Shown here: one piece after another, positions 1-7,680 of the stretch
Numbering within the stretch: the first letter of the stretch is position 1
Layout of the letters: every line of letters begins with the position of its first letter
Source: Rhizobiaceae bacterium
Lineage (GTDB): Bacteria; Pseudomonadota; Alphaproteobacteria; Rhizobiales; Rhizobiaceae
Reading direction: 5' to 3'
Length of the DNA stretch: 23,885 bases
Assembly (NCBI GenBank): GCA_021648425.1
Contig: JAKISV010000021.1
Coordinates: forward strand, 1-23,885
The notes under the pieces: model-generated
The model's input: the letters and a program-made list of their open reading frames with translations, nothing else
Databases searched by the model: none
Told to the model about the DNA's origin: nothing
Program-made: the position numbers and the translations under genes

Positions 1-1887
1 TTAAGCGGAAGCGGCGGGTAATTCATTGCTCAGGGGTCTGGTTGCATCTTCCAGCCATTTTGCTTCACTTTCTTCCAAATGCCGGGAAAATTGGCGTTTT
101 ATCCAGCCGTGATAGGCATTGAGCCAATGGAGTTCGGGCTGGTTCATCAGGCCTGGATCAACAAGGCGCAAGTCGATTGGGGCCAGTGACAGGGTTTCAA
201 AACCCATTACCGCTATATTGCCGCCTTCAAATTCTATTGGCTCTTTTACCAGCACAAGGTTTTCAATGCGGATACCGTATTTGCCTTCGCGGTAGAAACC
301 AGGCTCGTTTGATAAAATCATACCCGGTTTTAATTCACTCATTGCCTTTCGTGAAATTCCCTGCGGGCCTTCGTGGACTGCAAGAAATGAGCCAACGCCG
401 TGGCCGGTTCCATGGGCATAATCGCGGCCCTGTTGCCAAAGCGCAATGCGGGCAAGCGGGTCAAGGTCCACACCTCGGGTACCAACGGGAAAGCGGGCGG
501 TGGCAATGGCGATATGGCCCTTCAACACCAGCGTAAAATCTTCAATCGCATCAGCGGGGGCGGTGCCGATAGCAATTGTGCGGGTGATATCGGTAGTGCC
601 ATCGCGATATTGGCCGCCCGAATCAACCAGATAGAGGGAATTGTTTTCCAGGGTTGCGCTGGTTAAACGCGTTACGCGGTAATGAACAATTGCGCCGTTT
701 GCTCCGGCTCCAGAAATGGTATCAAAAGAAATGTCGGCCAGCTCACTCTGGAATTTTCCAGCTGTGGTTCGCCGGAAATTCTCAAGCGACCGGGCTGCCG
801 CGACTTCATCGATTGTGCCGGGTTTTTGCTGATCGAGCCAATAGAGAAATTTGGTGACAGCAACCCCGTCGCGCAGATGAGCATCGTGGGAACCCTGAAT
901 TTCAGCTTCATTCTTAATGGCGCGCGGCAGGATTACCGGGTCTGTTTTTTCAACAATTTTACCGTTTCGCGCAGTAATTATACTGGCCATAGCAACGGAA
1001 ATTTTCGCTGGATCAGCCAGTATCGTTTTGCCGCTGGAAATAGCCGCGAGTTCTTCATCCAGGCGGGAAGGGGGGTGAATATCGGCCAGTTGGGTGAGGT
1101 AGGCTTCCACTTCACGCGACATTTTGCGTTTATCCATAAACAGCAGCGGGAAACCTTCGGATTGCAAGACGCAATAACCCAGTGCCAATGGCGTATGGGG
1201 TAAATCCTCACCGCGAATATTGAACATCCAGGCGATGGAGGCAGGATCGGTGATAAGACAAAGGTCTGCGTTGTTATCGCTGAGATGGGTTTTTAGTTCT
1301 TCGATTTTTTGACGGGCAAGCTTGCCGGAGAATTTATCGGGTTGAATTGACACCGGCTCAAGGGGGGAGCCGGGCTGATCTTGCCAGATCAAATCAACCA
1401 GATTTTCCTGCCCGACCAGTTGCGCGCCATAAGAAGAAATTCTTTTCTCAAGTTGTTTTTTAGCAGCAACGGTAGCCAGCCAGGGGTCGAAGCCAATGCG
1501 GGTGGTCCGGGAATTGGTGCGGTTTGTCAGCCAGGTTTCCAACCATTTGTGGGGCGGGATTTTTGTCGGGTCAGCGGGGGTGAAATGATCAGTCTCGATT
1601 TGTTTGCTAACCTGCAGCGTATAGCGGCCATCGGTGAATACCATTGCATCTTCACGCGTGACAATGCAAAAGCCGGCTGAACCGGTAAAGCCGGTCAGCC
1701 AGGCGAGACGCTGTGCGCGGGCGGGCGGGTACTCATTTTGATATTCGTCACTTAGAGGAATGAGCCATGCATCCAGGTTTTTTTCCTGCATCTTGCGGCG
1801 AAGGGCTGCCAGTCGTTCGGGGCCTTTTTTACCGTCTGATTTTTCGTCGAAGTTCTGAAATCCGGTCTTGATATTGTCACCGCTCAT
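1..1887 (-). CDS. pepP: Xaa-Pro aminopeptidase (aminopeptidase P, peptidase family M24B)
   Basis: This 628-residue protein should be a cytosolic metallo-aminopeptidase that removes an N-terminal residue preceding proline. It has the long three-domain layout: two creatinase-like N-terminal domains (about residues 25-320) and a C-terminal pita-bread catalytic domain (about 325-545). The five expected metal ligands are visible: D422 in VDSGG, D433 in GTTDITRT, H496 in GTGHGVGSF, E528 in NEPG and E542 in RIENL. The extra C-terminal helix-rich region (550-620) is usual for the long form of about 600 residues. The gene is complete: the ATG is at 1885-1887 and the TAA at 1-3. The short AAGG upstream is a modest ribosome site. 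It lies on the same strand as prmA and uvrD but is separated from them by the opposite-strand phosphomannomutase, so it probably has its own promoter in 1888-2064. The family call is secure; the physiological substrate is not known from sequence. Confidence 0.95.
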   Translation of the reverse strand: MSGDNIKTGFQNFDEKSDGKKGPERLAALRRKMQEKNLDAWLIPLSDEYQNEYPPARAQRLAWLTGFTGSAGFCIVTREDAMVFTDGRYTLQVSKQIETDHFTPADPTKIPPHKWLETWLTNRTNSRTTRIGFDPWLATVAAKKQLEKRISSYGAQLVGQENLVDLIWQDQPGSPLEPVSIQPDKFSGKLARQKIEELKTHLSDNNADLCLITDPASIAWMFNIRGEDLPHTPLALGYCVLQSEGFPLLFMDKRKMSREVEAYLTQLADIHPPSRLDEELAAISSGKTILADPAKISVAMASIITARNGKIVEKTDPVILPRAIKNEAEIQGSHDAHLRDGVAVTKFLYWLDQQKPGTIDEVAAARSLENFRRTTAGKFQSELADISFDTISGAGANGAIVHYRVTRLTSATLENNSLYLVDSGGQYRDGTTDITRTIAIGTAPADAIEDFTLVLKGHIAIATARFPVGTRGVDLDPLARIALWQQGRDYAHGTGHGVGSFLAVHEGPQGISRKAMSELKPGMILSNEPGFYREGKYGIRIENLVLVKEPIEFEGGNIAVMGFETLSLAPIDLRLVDPGLMNQPELHWLNAYHGWIKRQFSRHLEESEAKWLEDATRPLSNELPAASA

Positions 1888-1888
1888 G

Positions 1889-1904
1889 TTAAGCCTTTTT
1901 TAAC
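1889..1904. promoter_or_regulatory. CtrA-like site TTAA-N7-TTAAC next to pepP
   Basis: The plus strand reads TTAA, seven bases, then TTAAC, followed by CAT. This matches the classical full CtrA recognition pattern of alphaproteobacteria. It abuts the pepP start codon, so a bound regulator could block pepP initiation. It could also be a chance AT-rich match, since it overlaps the pepP ribosome-binding region. No binding is shown. Confidence 0.3.
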
Positions 1905-1985
1905 CATAAATGATGGTTTTGAAATATTCAGGTTAGTATTTTTAACAAGCATAACAGCTTCGTTAAAATTTGTAACTTATTGTAG

Positions 1986-2007
1986 TTACCAGAAAGCCGC
2001 CTGGTAA
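1986..2007. repeat. Short inverted repeat upstream of the phosphomannomutase
   Basis: TTACCAG (1986-1992) and CTGGTAA (2001-2007) form a perfect 7-bp dyad with an 8-base loop, 57 bases before the phosphomannomutase ATG. No T-run follows, so it is not a typical terminator. It could be an operator or a leader hairpin. The rest of the 177-base gap between pepP and this gene is AT-rich without a clear promoter. Confidence 0.3.
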
Positions 2008-2064
2008 TGGGGTCGTCCAAAGTGGTGCCGAGAATGATAGCAGACTAAAACAAGGTTTTGCGTA

Positions 2065-2817
2065 ATGGATACACTGCTCGTTTTTGATGTGGATGGCACT
2101 TTGACCGGTCCGCGTCGCAGGATGCACGAAGATTTTGCCAGATTTTTCAAGTCTGTTTGTCAGAACTACCAGGTGTTTTTGGTATCGGGCAGCGATATGC
2201 CAAAACTGGAAGAACAGTTGCCAAAAGATATCATTGGGCTGGTTGCAGGAATTTTTACCTGCTCAGGCAATGAGATGCTGGTGGATGGTCAGGCAGTTTA
2301 TCGCATGGAGCATCTGTTTCCCGATGATCTTACCGGATTTCTGGCGAATTTTGTTGATGCCAGCAGATATCCGGTGCGCACGGGTAATCATATTGAGGCA
2401 CGAACAGGCACGCTGAACGTTTCAGTTGTTGGTCGAAATGCTGACCCTAAACAACGCATGGCTTATTTTACCAGGGACAAAGAAAATGGTGAGCGCCAAA
2501 AAATGATTGGCGATATCATGGAGCGTTTTCCAGATTATGAGGCCAATGTGGGAGGGCAAATTTCTGTTGATGTGACGCCACGCGGCTGGAATAAGTCACG
2601 GGTATTTCAGGAATTATCCCAGCGCTATCCTGGCCGTAAAATCGCTTTTTTTGGCGACAATATGCACACTGGCGGCAATGACCGGCCGTTGGGGGATGCA
2701 GTGAAAAACGGCTCATCCGACAATAAAGTATTTCCGGTTGAAGATCATTATGACACCTGGAAAATATTGCAGGAGCAATATAGCCAGTCGCCAAAAAGCC
2801 AGTCGCAGGTTGCCTGA
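2065..2817 (+). CDS. Eukaryotic-type HAD-superfamily phosphomannomutase
   Basis: The 250-residue protein matches the HAD-type phosphomannomutase family (PMM1/PMM2-like), which interconverts mannose-6-phosphate and mannose-1-phosphate for GDP-mannose synthesis. HAD motif I is FDVDGTLTG, with nucleophile D8 and general acid D10. Motif II is VSGSDMPKLEEQL (40-52). The cap carries RTGTLNVSVVGR (113-124), matching the PMM substrate-binding stretch NGMLNVSPIGR. GQISVDVTPRGWNKS (164-178) holds the motif III lysine, and FFGDNMHTGGND (195-206) is the metal-binding motif IV. Length fits the family (about 245-260). The ATG has AAGG nine bases upstream. It runs tail to tail with prmA, four bases apart, with no terminator between them. 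Most bacteria use the unrelated alpha-D-phosphohexomutase for this step. It could act on another sugar phosphate; the family call is strong and the substrate inferred. Confidence 0.85.
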   Translation: MDTLLVFDVDGTLTGPRRRMHEDFARFFKSVCQNYQVFLVSGSDMPKLEEQLPKDIIGLVAGIFTCSGNEMLVDGQAVYRMEHLFPDDLTGFLANFVDASRYPVRTGNHIEARTGTLNVSVVGRNADPKQRMAYFTRDKENGERQKMIGDIMERFPDYEANVGGQISVDVTPRGWNKSRVFQELSQRYPGRKIAFFGDNMHTGGNDRPLGDAVKNGSSDNKVFPVEDHYDTWKILQEQYSQSPKSQSQVA

Positions 2818-2821
2818 AGCG

Positions 2822-3700
2822 TTACTTTGCCCGCAACACCAAAGTCAGCCAGCCATCGCGAATATGGGCTTTGGCAAAATACATTTTCTGAATTCGAAAT
2901 GATGCAACTATTCGCGCTTTTTGGTGTGGCAGTAAGCCGGACAGGATTATCGTTGCGTTCGGCGCCAGATGAAGCGCGAAATCCCGAGCCATCGATTGCA
3001 ATGGCCGTGCCAGGATATTGGCGATAATCAAATCGTAGGGTGCGCGCGCAGTGATTTCGCGGTGTTTGAAACCTTTGGCAGTGATGCAGGTCAGTAGATT
3101 ACCGACGCCGTTGTTACGGGCGTTTTGGCGGGCCACATTAGTAGCAACCGGATCGATATCGCTGGCTAAAACCCTTTGTTTTGTTGCTTTGGCTGCAGCA
3201 ATGGCCAAAATGCCCGAGCCGGTGCCTAAATCCAGGATATTTGCAAATTTTCGCCGTTTGAGTTGTACCCCCAGCATATCAAGACATCCCGCAGTAGTAC
3301 CATGGTGGCCAGTGCCAAAGGCCAGACCAGCATCGATATTGATTGCAGTGTCGTTAAAACGCGCGGCGTGTTTATCATGGGAGCCATGAATTAGAAAACG
3401 CCCGGCGCGAACAGGGTTTAACTGGCGCAATGTTTTGGCCACCCAGTCTGTGTCGTCAATTATTTCGCTGTTGATATCGACATCTATGCCATTATCGTTC
3501 AGCACTTTGGTCATGCGGGTTTTTGTTAACTGGGTAATATGTTCATCGGTATAGACCGAAATTCCCCACAGATCGATTTTCTCATCAATTTCATAAGACG
3601 AAACCGGCAGGCCATCTTCTTCAAACTCGGCGTCAAACAGGTCAAAGATTTTGCGAACCTGAGTTTGATTTGCTTGAAGGGAATGGTGGTGTTGGGTCAT
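2822..3700 (-). CDS. prmA: Ribosomal protein L11 methyltransferase
   Basis: This is a 292-residue SAM-dependent methyltransferase that should trimethylate lysines and the N-terminus of ribosomal protein L11. An N-terminal substrate-recognition domain (about 1-95) precedes the Rossmann catalytic domain. The signature IDAGLAFGTGHHGTTAGCL begins at 122. SAM motif I is ILDLGTGSGILAIAAAK (155-171), the acidic ribose-binding motif is SDIDPVA (180-186), and the PrmA-specific NILARPL lies at 228-234. Length and domain order are normal. It starts at the ATG at 3698-3700, only 33 bases after the stop of the upstream uvrD gene on the same strand, so the two are probably co-transcribed. Its 3' end nearly meets the convergent phosphomannomutase gene, so the two transcripts may overlap in antisense. 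Confidence 0.95.
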   Translation of the reverse strand: MTQHHHSLQANQTQVRKIFDLFDAEFEEDGLPVSSYEIDEKIDLWGISVYTDEHITQLTKTRMTKVLNDNGIDVDINSEIIDDTDWVAKTLRQLNPVRAGRFLIHGSHDKHAARFNDTAINIDAGLAFGTGHHGTTAGCLDMLGVQLKRRKFANILDLGTGSGILAIAAAKATKQRVLASDIDPVATNVARQNARNNGVGNLLTCITAKGFKHREITARAPYDLIIANILARPLQSMARDFALHLAPNATIILSGLLPHQKARIVASFRIQKMYFAKAHIRDGWLTLVLRAK

Positions 3701-3733
3701 GGGTGGGTAATATCGAGTTGATGGCAGATGGTA

Positions 3734-6190
3734 TCAACCCGCCTCGACAAAACTCTCCAGTACCCGCTTTTGTCCGGCTTTGTCGAAATCAATAGTCAGT
3801 TTGTTGCCGTCGACCAGGGAGACGTTGCCGTTGCCGAATTTCATATGGAAGACGCGGTCGCCTACGGAAAACCTGGAGGTTTGTTCGTTGATGGAGGAAG
3901 CGACCAGGTCGCCTTCTATGGTTTTGCTGGTTGCAGGTGTGCCAGAGCGGGTGCCCCAGTTGTTGCGGGCGGCGCTGGCGCGTTGGCCGTCAGGGTTTTT
4001 TGCCTGGGCGCGTTTCCATCCGGGGGTGGCGTAGGAATTGGTGGCGAAGGCATCTGAGGTGTCAAAGCGGCTTTTGCCATAAGCGCCACCGGCACCCGCT
4101 GCACCATAACCACCGTAGGAGTTGGTTGGTTCGGCAATATCAACGTTAGCGGCGGGCAGTTCATCAATGAAGCGCGATGGAATAGAATTTTGCCACAGAC
4201 CGTGAATACGGCGATTGGAAGCAAAATAGAGGTGGCAGGTTTGTTTGGCGCGGGTAATGCCGACATAGGCAAGGCGGCGTTCTTCTTCGAGGCCTGATTT
4301 GCCGCTTTCATCGAGCGAGCGCTGGTGAGGGAACAGGCCTTCTTCCCAACCGGGCAGGAATATGTGATCGAACTCCAGGCCTTTTGCCGAATGGAGTGTC
4401 ATCAGGGAAACCGCATCGAGATCTTCGTTCTTGTCGGTGTCCATGACCAAAGAGATATGTTCAAGAAAACCGCGCATGGATTCAAATTCCTCCATCGAGC
4501 GGATGAGTTCTTTTAGGTTCTCAAGACGGCCCGGCGCATCGGCAGCACGGTCATTCTGCCACATCTGGGTATAGCCGGATTCTTCCAAAATCATTTCGGC
4601 CAGCTCGCTATGGGGCATGGTTTCCAGATTGGCGGACCAGCGATCGAAATCCTCCAGCAGTTTTTTTAGTGTTGATCTTGTTTTGGGTTTGAGTTCTTCG
4701 CTGTCTGTCAGTTCGCGCGCCGCCTGAAACAAGGGGATTTTACGCGCTCGGGCATTGTCGTGGATGATACGCACGCTGGTATCACCAATGCCGCGTTTGG
4801 GCGTATTGATGATGCGCTCAAAAGCCAGATCATCGGCGGGTTGGCAGGTGGTGCGAAAATAGGCCATGCAATCGCGGATTTCGCGGCGTTCATAAAACCT
4901 TGGACCACCGATGACGCGATAATTCAGACCAAGCGTAACAAAGCGGTCCTCAAATTCGCGCATCTGGAAGGAGGCGCGAACGAGGATTGCCATATCATTG
5001 AGGTTTTTGCCATCGCGCTGATATTGCTCGATTGCTTCACCAACGGTTCGAGCCTCTTCTTCTGAATCCCAACAGGCAGCAACATTGACTTTTGTCTCAT
5101 CAGGAGAAGAATTTTCTGTATAAAGCGTTTTACCCAGGCGTCCGTCATTGTGGGAAATGAGGTGCGAAGCGGCGGCGAGAATGTGGGAGGTGGAGCGATA
5201 GTTACGCTCAAGACGAATAACTTTTGCGCCGGGAAAATCGCGGTCGAAACGCAAAATATTATCAACCTCCGCCCCGCGCCAGCCATAAATAGACTGGTCA
5301 TCGTCGCCAACACAACAAATATTGGCTGGAAGTTTTTCATCATCGCTTGTTTTTGCGTTGCCCTGGGACAGTAATCTCAGCCACAGATATTGCGCAACAT
5401 TGGTATCTTGATATTCGTCAACCAGAATGTATTTGAAACGTGACTGGTAATCGGCCAGAACATCTTCATTCTCGCGAAACAAGCGGATGCATTCGGTCAG
5501 CAAATCACCAAAATCGACGGCGTTTAAAACCTTTAAACGTTCCTGATACTGGCGAAAAAGATCGCGCCCTTTGCCATCGGCAAAACTTCGGGCATCGCCT
5601 TCGGAAATCTGGTCAGGGCCAAGCGCCTTGTTTTTCCAATTGTCGATAAGTGCAGCAAGCTGGCGAGCGGGCCAGCGCTTGTCATCAATACCTTCAGCGC
5701 GGATCAATTGTTTTAACAGACGTTTTTGATCATCGGTATCAAGGATGGTGAAATTCGATTTGAGGCCGACAAGTTCTACATGGCGGCGCAGGATTTTTAC
5801 ACATATCGAGTGAAAAGTTCCAAGCCACGGCATGCCCTCAACGCTGTCACCAACGTATTTTTCGATGCGCAGCTTCATCTCACGCGCGGCTTTGTTGGTA
5901 AACGTAACACTCAAGATCTGACTGGGCCAGGCGCGGCCAGTGGCAAGGATATGGGCGATGCGGGTGGTGAGCACCCGGGTTTTTCCGGTGCCTGCACCAG
6001 CCAGTACCAGCAAGGGACCATCGAGACTTTCAACCGCATCGGATTGCTCGGGGTTTAACCCATCCATGTAACCGGCACGTGCAGGCTTGCTTGCGGCCAG
6101 TGCGCGCGCGGTGATTGATGATGGTGCATCATTGGAGCCGGAGGTCGGCTCACCGTCAAAAAAGGGTATATCGTTGGCGGAATTCGACAT
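3734..6190 (-). CDS. uvrD: ATP-dependent 3'-5' DNA helicase, UvrD/PcrA type (superfamily 1)
   Basis: This 818-residue SF1A helicase acts in nucleotide excision repair, mismatch repair and removal of proteins from DNA. The motifs occur in order: Q-motif GLNPEQSDAV (near 44), Walker A AGAGTGKT (64-71), Walker B VDEYQDTN, motif III GDDDQSIYGWRGA, motif IV RLERNYRS, motif V TLHSAKGLEFDHIFLPG and motif VI EERRLAYVGITRAK. A low-complexity Gly/Ala/Tyr linker follows, then a C-terminal Tudor-like element beginning GDRVFHMKFGNG, as in PcrA proteins, where it binds RNA polymerase. An N-terminal stretch of about 40 residues ahead of the Q-motif looks disordered. The ribosome site is weak (AAGAAA). prmA follows 33 bases downstream. 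Whether to name it uvrD or pcrA cannot be settled from the sequence. Confidence 0.95.
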   Translation of the reverse strand: MSNSANDIPFFDGEPTSGSNDAPSSITARALAASKPARAGYMDGLNPEQSDAVESLDGPLLVLAGAGTGKTRVLTTRIAHILATGRAWPSQILSVTFTNKAAREMKLRIEKYVGDSVEGMPWLGTFHSICVKILRRHVELVGLKSNFTILDTDDQKRLLKQLIRAEGIDDKRWPARQLAALIDNWKNKALGPDQISEGDARSFADGKGRDLFRQYQERLKVLNAVDFGDLLTECIRLFRENEDVLADYQSRFKYILVDEYQDTNVAQYLWLRLLSQGNAKTSDDEKLPANICCVGDDDQSIYGWRGAEVDNILRFDRDFPGAKVIRLERNYRSTSHILAAASHLISHNDGRLGKTLYTENSSPDETKVNVAACWDSEEEARTVGEAIEQYQRDGKNLNDMAILVRASFQMREFEDRFVTLGLNYRVIGGPRFYERREIRDCMAYFRTTCQPADDLAFERIINTPKRGIGDTSVRIIHDNARARKIPLFQAARELTDSEELKPKTRSTLKKLLEDFDRWSANLETMPHSELAEMILEESGYTQMWQNDRAADAPGRLENLKELIRSMEEFESMRGFLEHISLVMDTDKNEDLDAVSLMTLHSAKGLEFDHIFLPGWEEGLFPHQRSLDESGKSGLEEERRLAYVGITRAKQTCHLYFASNRRIHGLWQNSIPSRFIDELPAANVDIAEPTNSYGGYGAAGAGGAYGKSRFDTSDAFATNSYATPGWKRAQAKNPDGQRASAARNNWGTRSGTPATSKTIEGDLVASSINEQTSRFSVGDRVFHMKFGNGNVSLVDGNKLTIDFDKAGQKRVLESFVEAG

Positions 6191-6247
6191 CGTAAAATTT
6201 CTTGGGCGTGAGTGGGCTGGCAGGCGGTGATTCCTGCTGTGTCATAA

Positions 6248-6276
6248 ACTATAACAGTATTTTTTCACTTGGGGAA
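6248..6276 (-). promoter_or_regulatory. Possible uvrD-prmA promoter
   Basis: On the minus strand, TATAGT (6248-6253) is preceded by TGT, giving an extended -10 element, 58 bases upstream of the uvrD ATG. The matching -35 position at 17-bp spacing reads TTCCCC, which is poor. I found no alphaproteobacterial LexA box (GTTC-N7-GTTC), so SOS control is not supported. Confidence 0.25.
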
Positions 6277-6329
6277 CATATCGTGAATTTTATTGGCCCA
6301 ATAAACCCAATAACGATTATTGAGAACGG

Positions 6330-6614
6330 TCAGGATTTCTTGAGTTTAGAAAAAACCACCCAGGCAATGGCCAGCAGGCTCATCACCGCCAACAAAGGGT
6401 AAATCGCGAACAGATCAATACGAATGTTGCAATCTTCGTCACACAACAGGCCAAAATATATTCCCAGCTCATAAATCAGGTATACGGCCCAAAGCAGGGC
6501 GGTGTAGAGAATTACCTTTAATTTGAAACGGTTATACATCCAGAAAAACAACAAGGCAGGGATTGCCGCCAGCCATGGTGAGGTAGTGAAAATGGCAAAA
6601 ACTTCATAAAACAT
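6330..6614 (-). CDS. Small membrane protein of unknown function (94 aa)
   Basis: I do not recognise a family. The 94 residues contain three likely membrane segments, about residues 12-27, 32-52 and 70-88. The loop between segments two and three carries a paired-cysteine CDEDC motif (about 58-62). The C-terminus is basic (KLKKS), as expected for a cytoplasmic tail. The ATG is supported by AGGAAAG about eight bases upstream on the minus strand. It lies 118 bases downstream of the DUF805 gene on the same strand, so the two could share a transcript, though the gap is long enough for a separate promoter. The CDEDC pair could be a disulfide or metal site if the loop faces the periplasm; that is inference. 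Confidence 0.65.
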   Translation of the reverse strand: MFYEVFAIFTTSPWLAAIPALLFFWMYNRFKLKVILYTALLWAVYLIYELGIYFGLLCDEDCNIRIDLFAIYPLLAVMSLLAIAWVVFSKLKKS

Positions 6615-6732
6615 TTTTGGAACTTTCCTGTTCAGTCGGGTGTTGAAATGGCTATTCTGCTTTACTGCCTAAACTTACGAAAGTCTCGCCGTCCTATTCC
6701 GCCGGCTGCCAGCCAGGTTAATTTTGCACCCA

Positions 6733-7164
6733 TTAGACTTTTCCTTTTAGCGCATTACTGGGGATAAATAACAATGCGGCAACAACCAACGTACTAAACA
6801 GCCCGCTTACATTTTGTGAGATGTACCTGGAGATCACAAATGAAACGATGATAACGCCAACTACAACTACCCATCCGGGCAGGCCCATATCGCTGAAGCG
6901 CTTTGCGGCGATATTCATGCCGGCGATAAATAAAGCCAACACGAAGGCTGCAAGAATAATAAGGTAGGGCATGGCAAGCGATTTTCTAATTGTATCCTGC
7001 GCTGCCATCAAATCGCCACCTACGATAGCTTCGGCTCCAGCAATTGCAGCGACAGTGGCAAGGCCAAAGGCAAAAAATATGACAGATAACAACAGTGCAT
7101 AACCCAGATAGGGAAGGCGGCGTAATTTTCCTGTGGTGAATTCTGAGAAATATATGCGGATCAT
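6733..7164 (-). CDS. DUF805 family inner-membrane protein
   Basis: This is a 143-residue integral membrane protein. It shows the DUF805 pattern: a short N-terminal amphipathic start with basic residues before the first helix (KLRRLPYLGYALLLS), and later AAKRFSDMGLPGWV, matching the family signature around [KR]R.[HS]D.G..GW. Four membrane segments are likely, near residues 20-42, 67-88, 96-113 and 118-136. The ATG has GAGGC eight bases upstream. The family has no assigned biochemical role. It precedes the 94-residue membrane protein on the same strand. The 189-base gap to the divergent YCII-type gene contains a small tandem GATATTCC repeat near 7199-7215 but no convincing promoter. Confidence 0.75.
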   Translation of the reverse strand: MIRIYFSEFTTGKLRRLPYLGYALLLSVIFFAFGLATVAAIAGAEAIVGGDLMAAQDTIRKSLAMPYLIILAAFVLALFIAGMNIAAKRFSDMGLPGWVVVVGVIIVSFVISRYISQNVSGLFSTLVVAALLFIPSNALKGKV

Positions 7165-7353
7165 AATATAGCCTCGTGTTTTGGTGACGCGTTATCTGAT
7201 ATTCCCGATATTCCTCAACAAAACCAGACTGTGAAATGGTGCTTTATATTCTGCGAATTTTGATCATGAATCAAGACTGATTTAATTCAAACTGGAAGCA
7301 AAGCTAGCAAACTGATAAACTGGTAATTCATTGTAAAATCTGGAGGAAACGTA

Positions 7354-7665
7354 ATGGCGAATTATATACTGGCCTTTCATGGTGGAACCATACCGGAAAA
7401 TCCTGACGATAAGGCGATGATCAAGGAAAAATGGGGTGTGTGGATGGGGCAGGTTGGCGAGGCGATGACCAATCAGGGCGCACCGCTTGGTATGTCGAGC
7501 ACGGTGAGTTCTTCTGGTATCAGCGATGATGGCGGGGCCAATCCGATTTCGGGGTTTATGGTTGTTGAGACTGACAGTAAGGAAAGCGCCATTGGCATAG
7601 CCAAAACCTGTCCACACCTTGAGTTTGGTGGAAGCATTGAAGTGGCTGAAATGATGAAAATGTAG
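7354..7665 (+). CDS. YCII-related (DGPF-like) domain protein
   Basis: This 103-residue cytosolic protein resembles the YCII/DGPF ferredoxin-like-fold family. A beta-strand opening (NYILAFHGG) is followed by a helix with WMGQVGEAMTNQG. A second strand pair contains SGFMVVETDSKESAIGIAKTCPHL and ends GSIEVAEMMKM. In related proteins a conserved His near the end of strand one can act in small-molecule chemistry; H9 in AFHGG is a candidate. No substrate can be assigned. It has an excellent ribosome site, GGAGGAAAC, ending three bases before the ATG, which fixes the start. It stands alone: the next gene is convergent, with its stop 15 bases away, and the upstream genes are divergent. Confidence 0.75.
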   Translation: MANYILAFHGGTIPENPDDKAMIKEKWGVWMGQVGEAMTNQGAPLGMSSTVSSSGISDDGGANPISGFMVVETDSKESAIGIAKTCPHLEFGGSIEVAEMMKM

Positions 7666-7680
7666 GCTTGTCGGCGATTA

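Noticed and set aside
6191..6329. LexA/SOS box upstream of the UvrD-type helicase
   Set aside because: No GTTC-N7-GTTC direct repeat is present; the closest stretch (GTTC then GAAA) does not fit.
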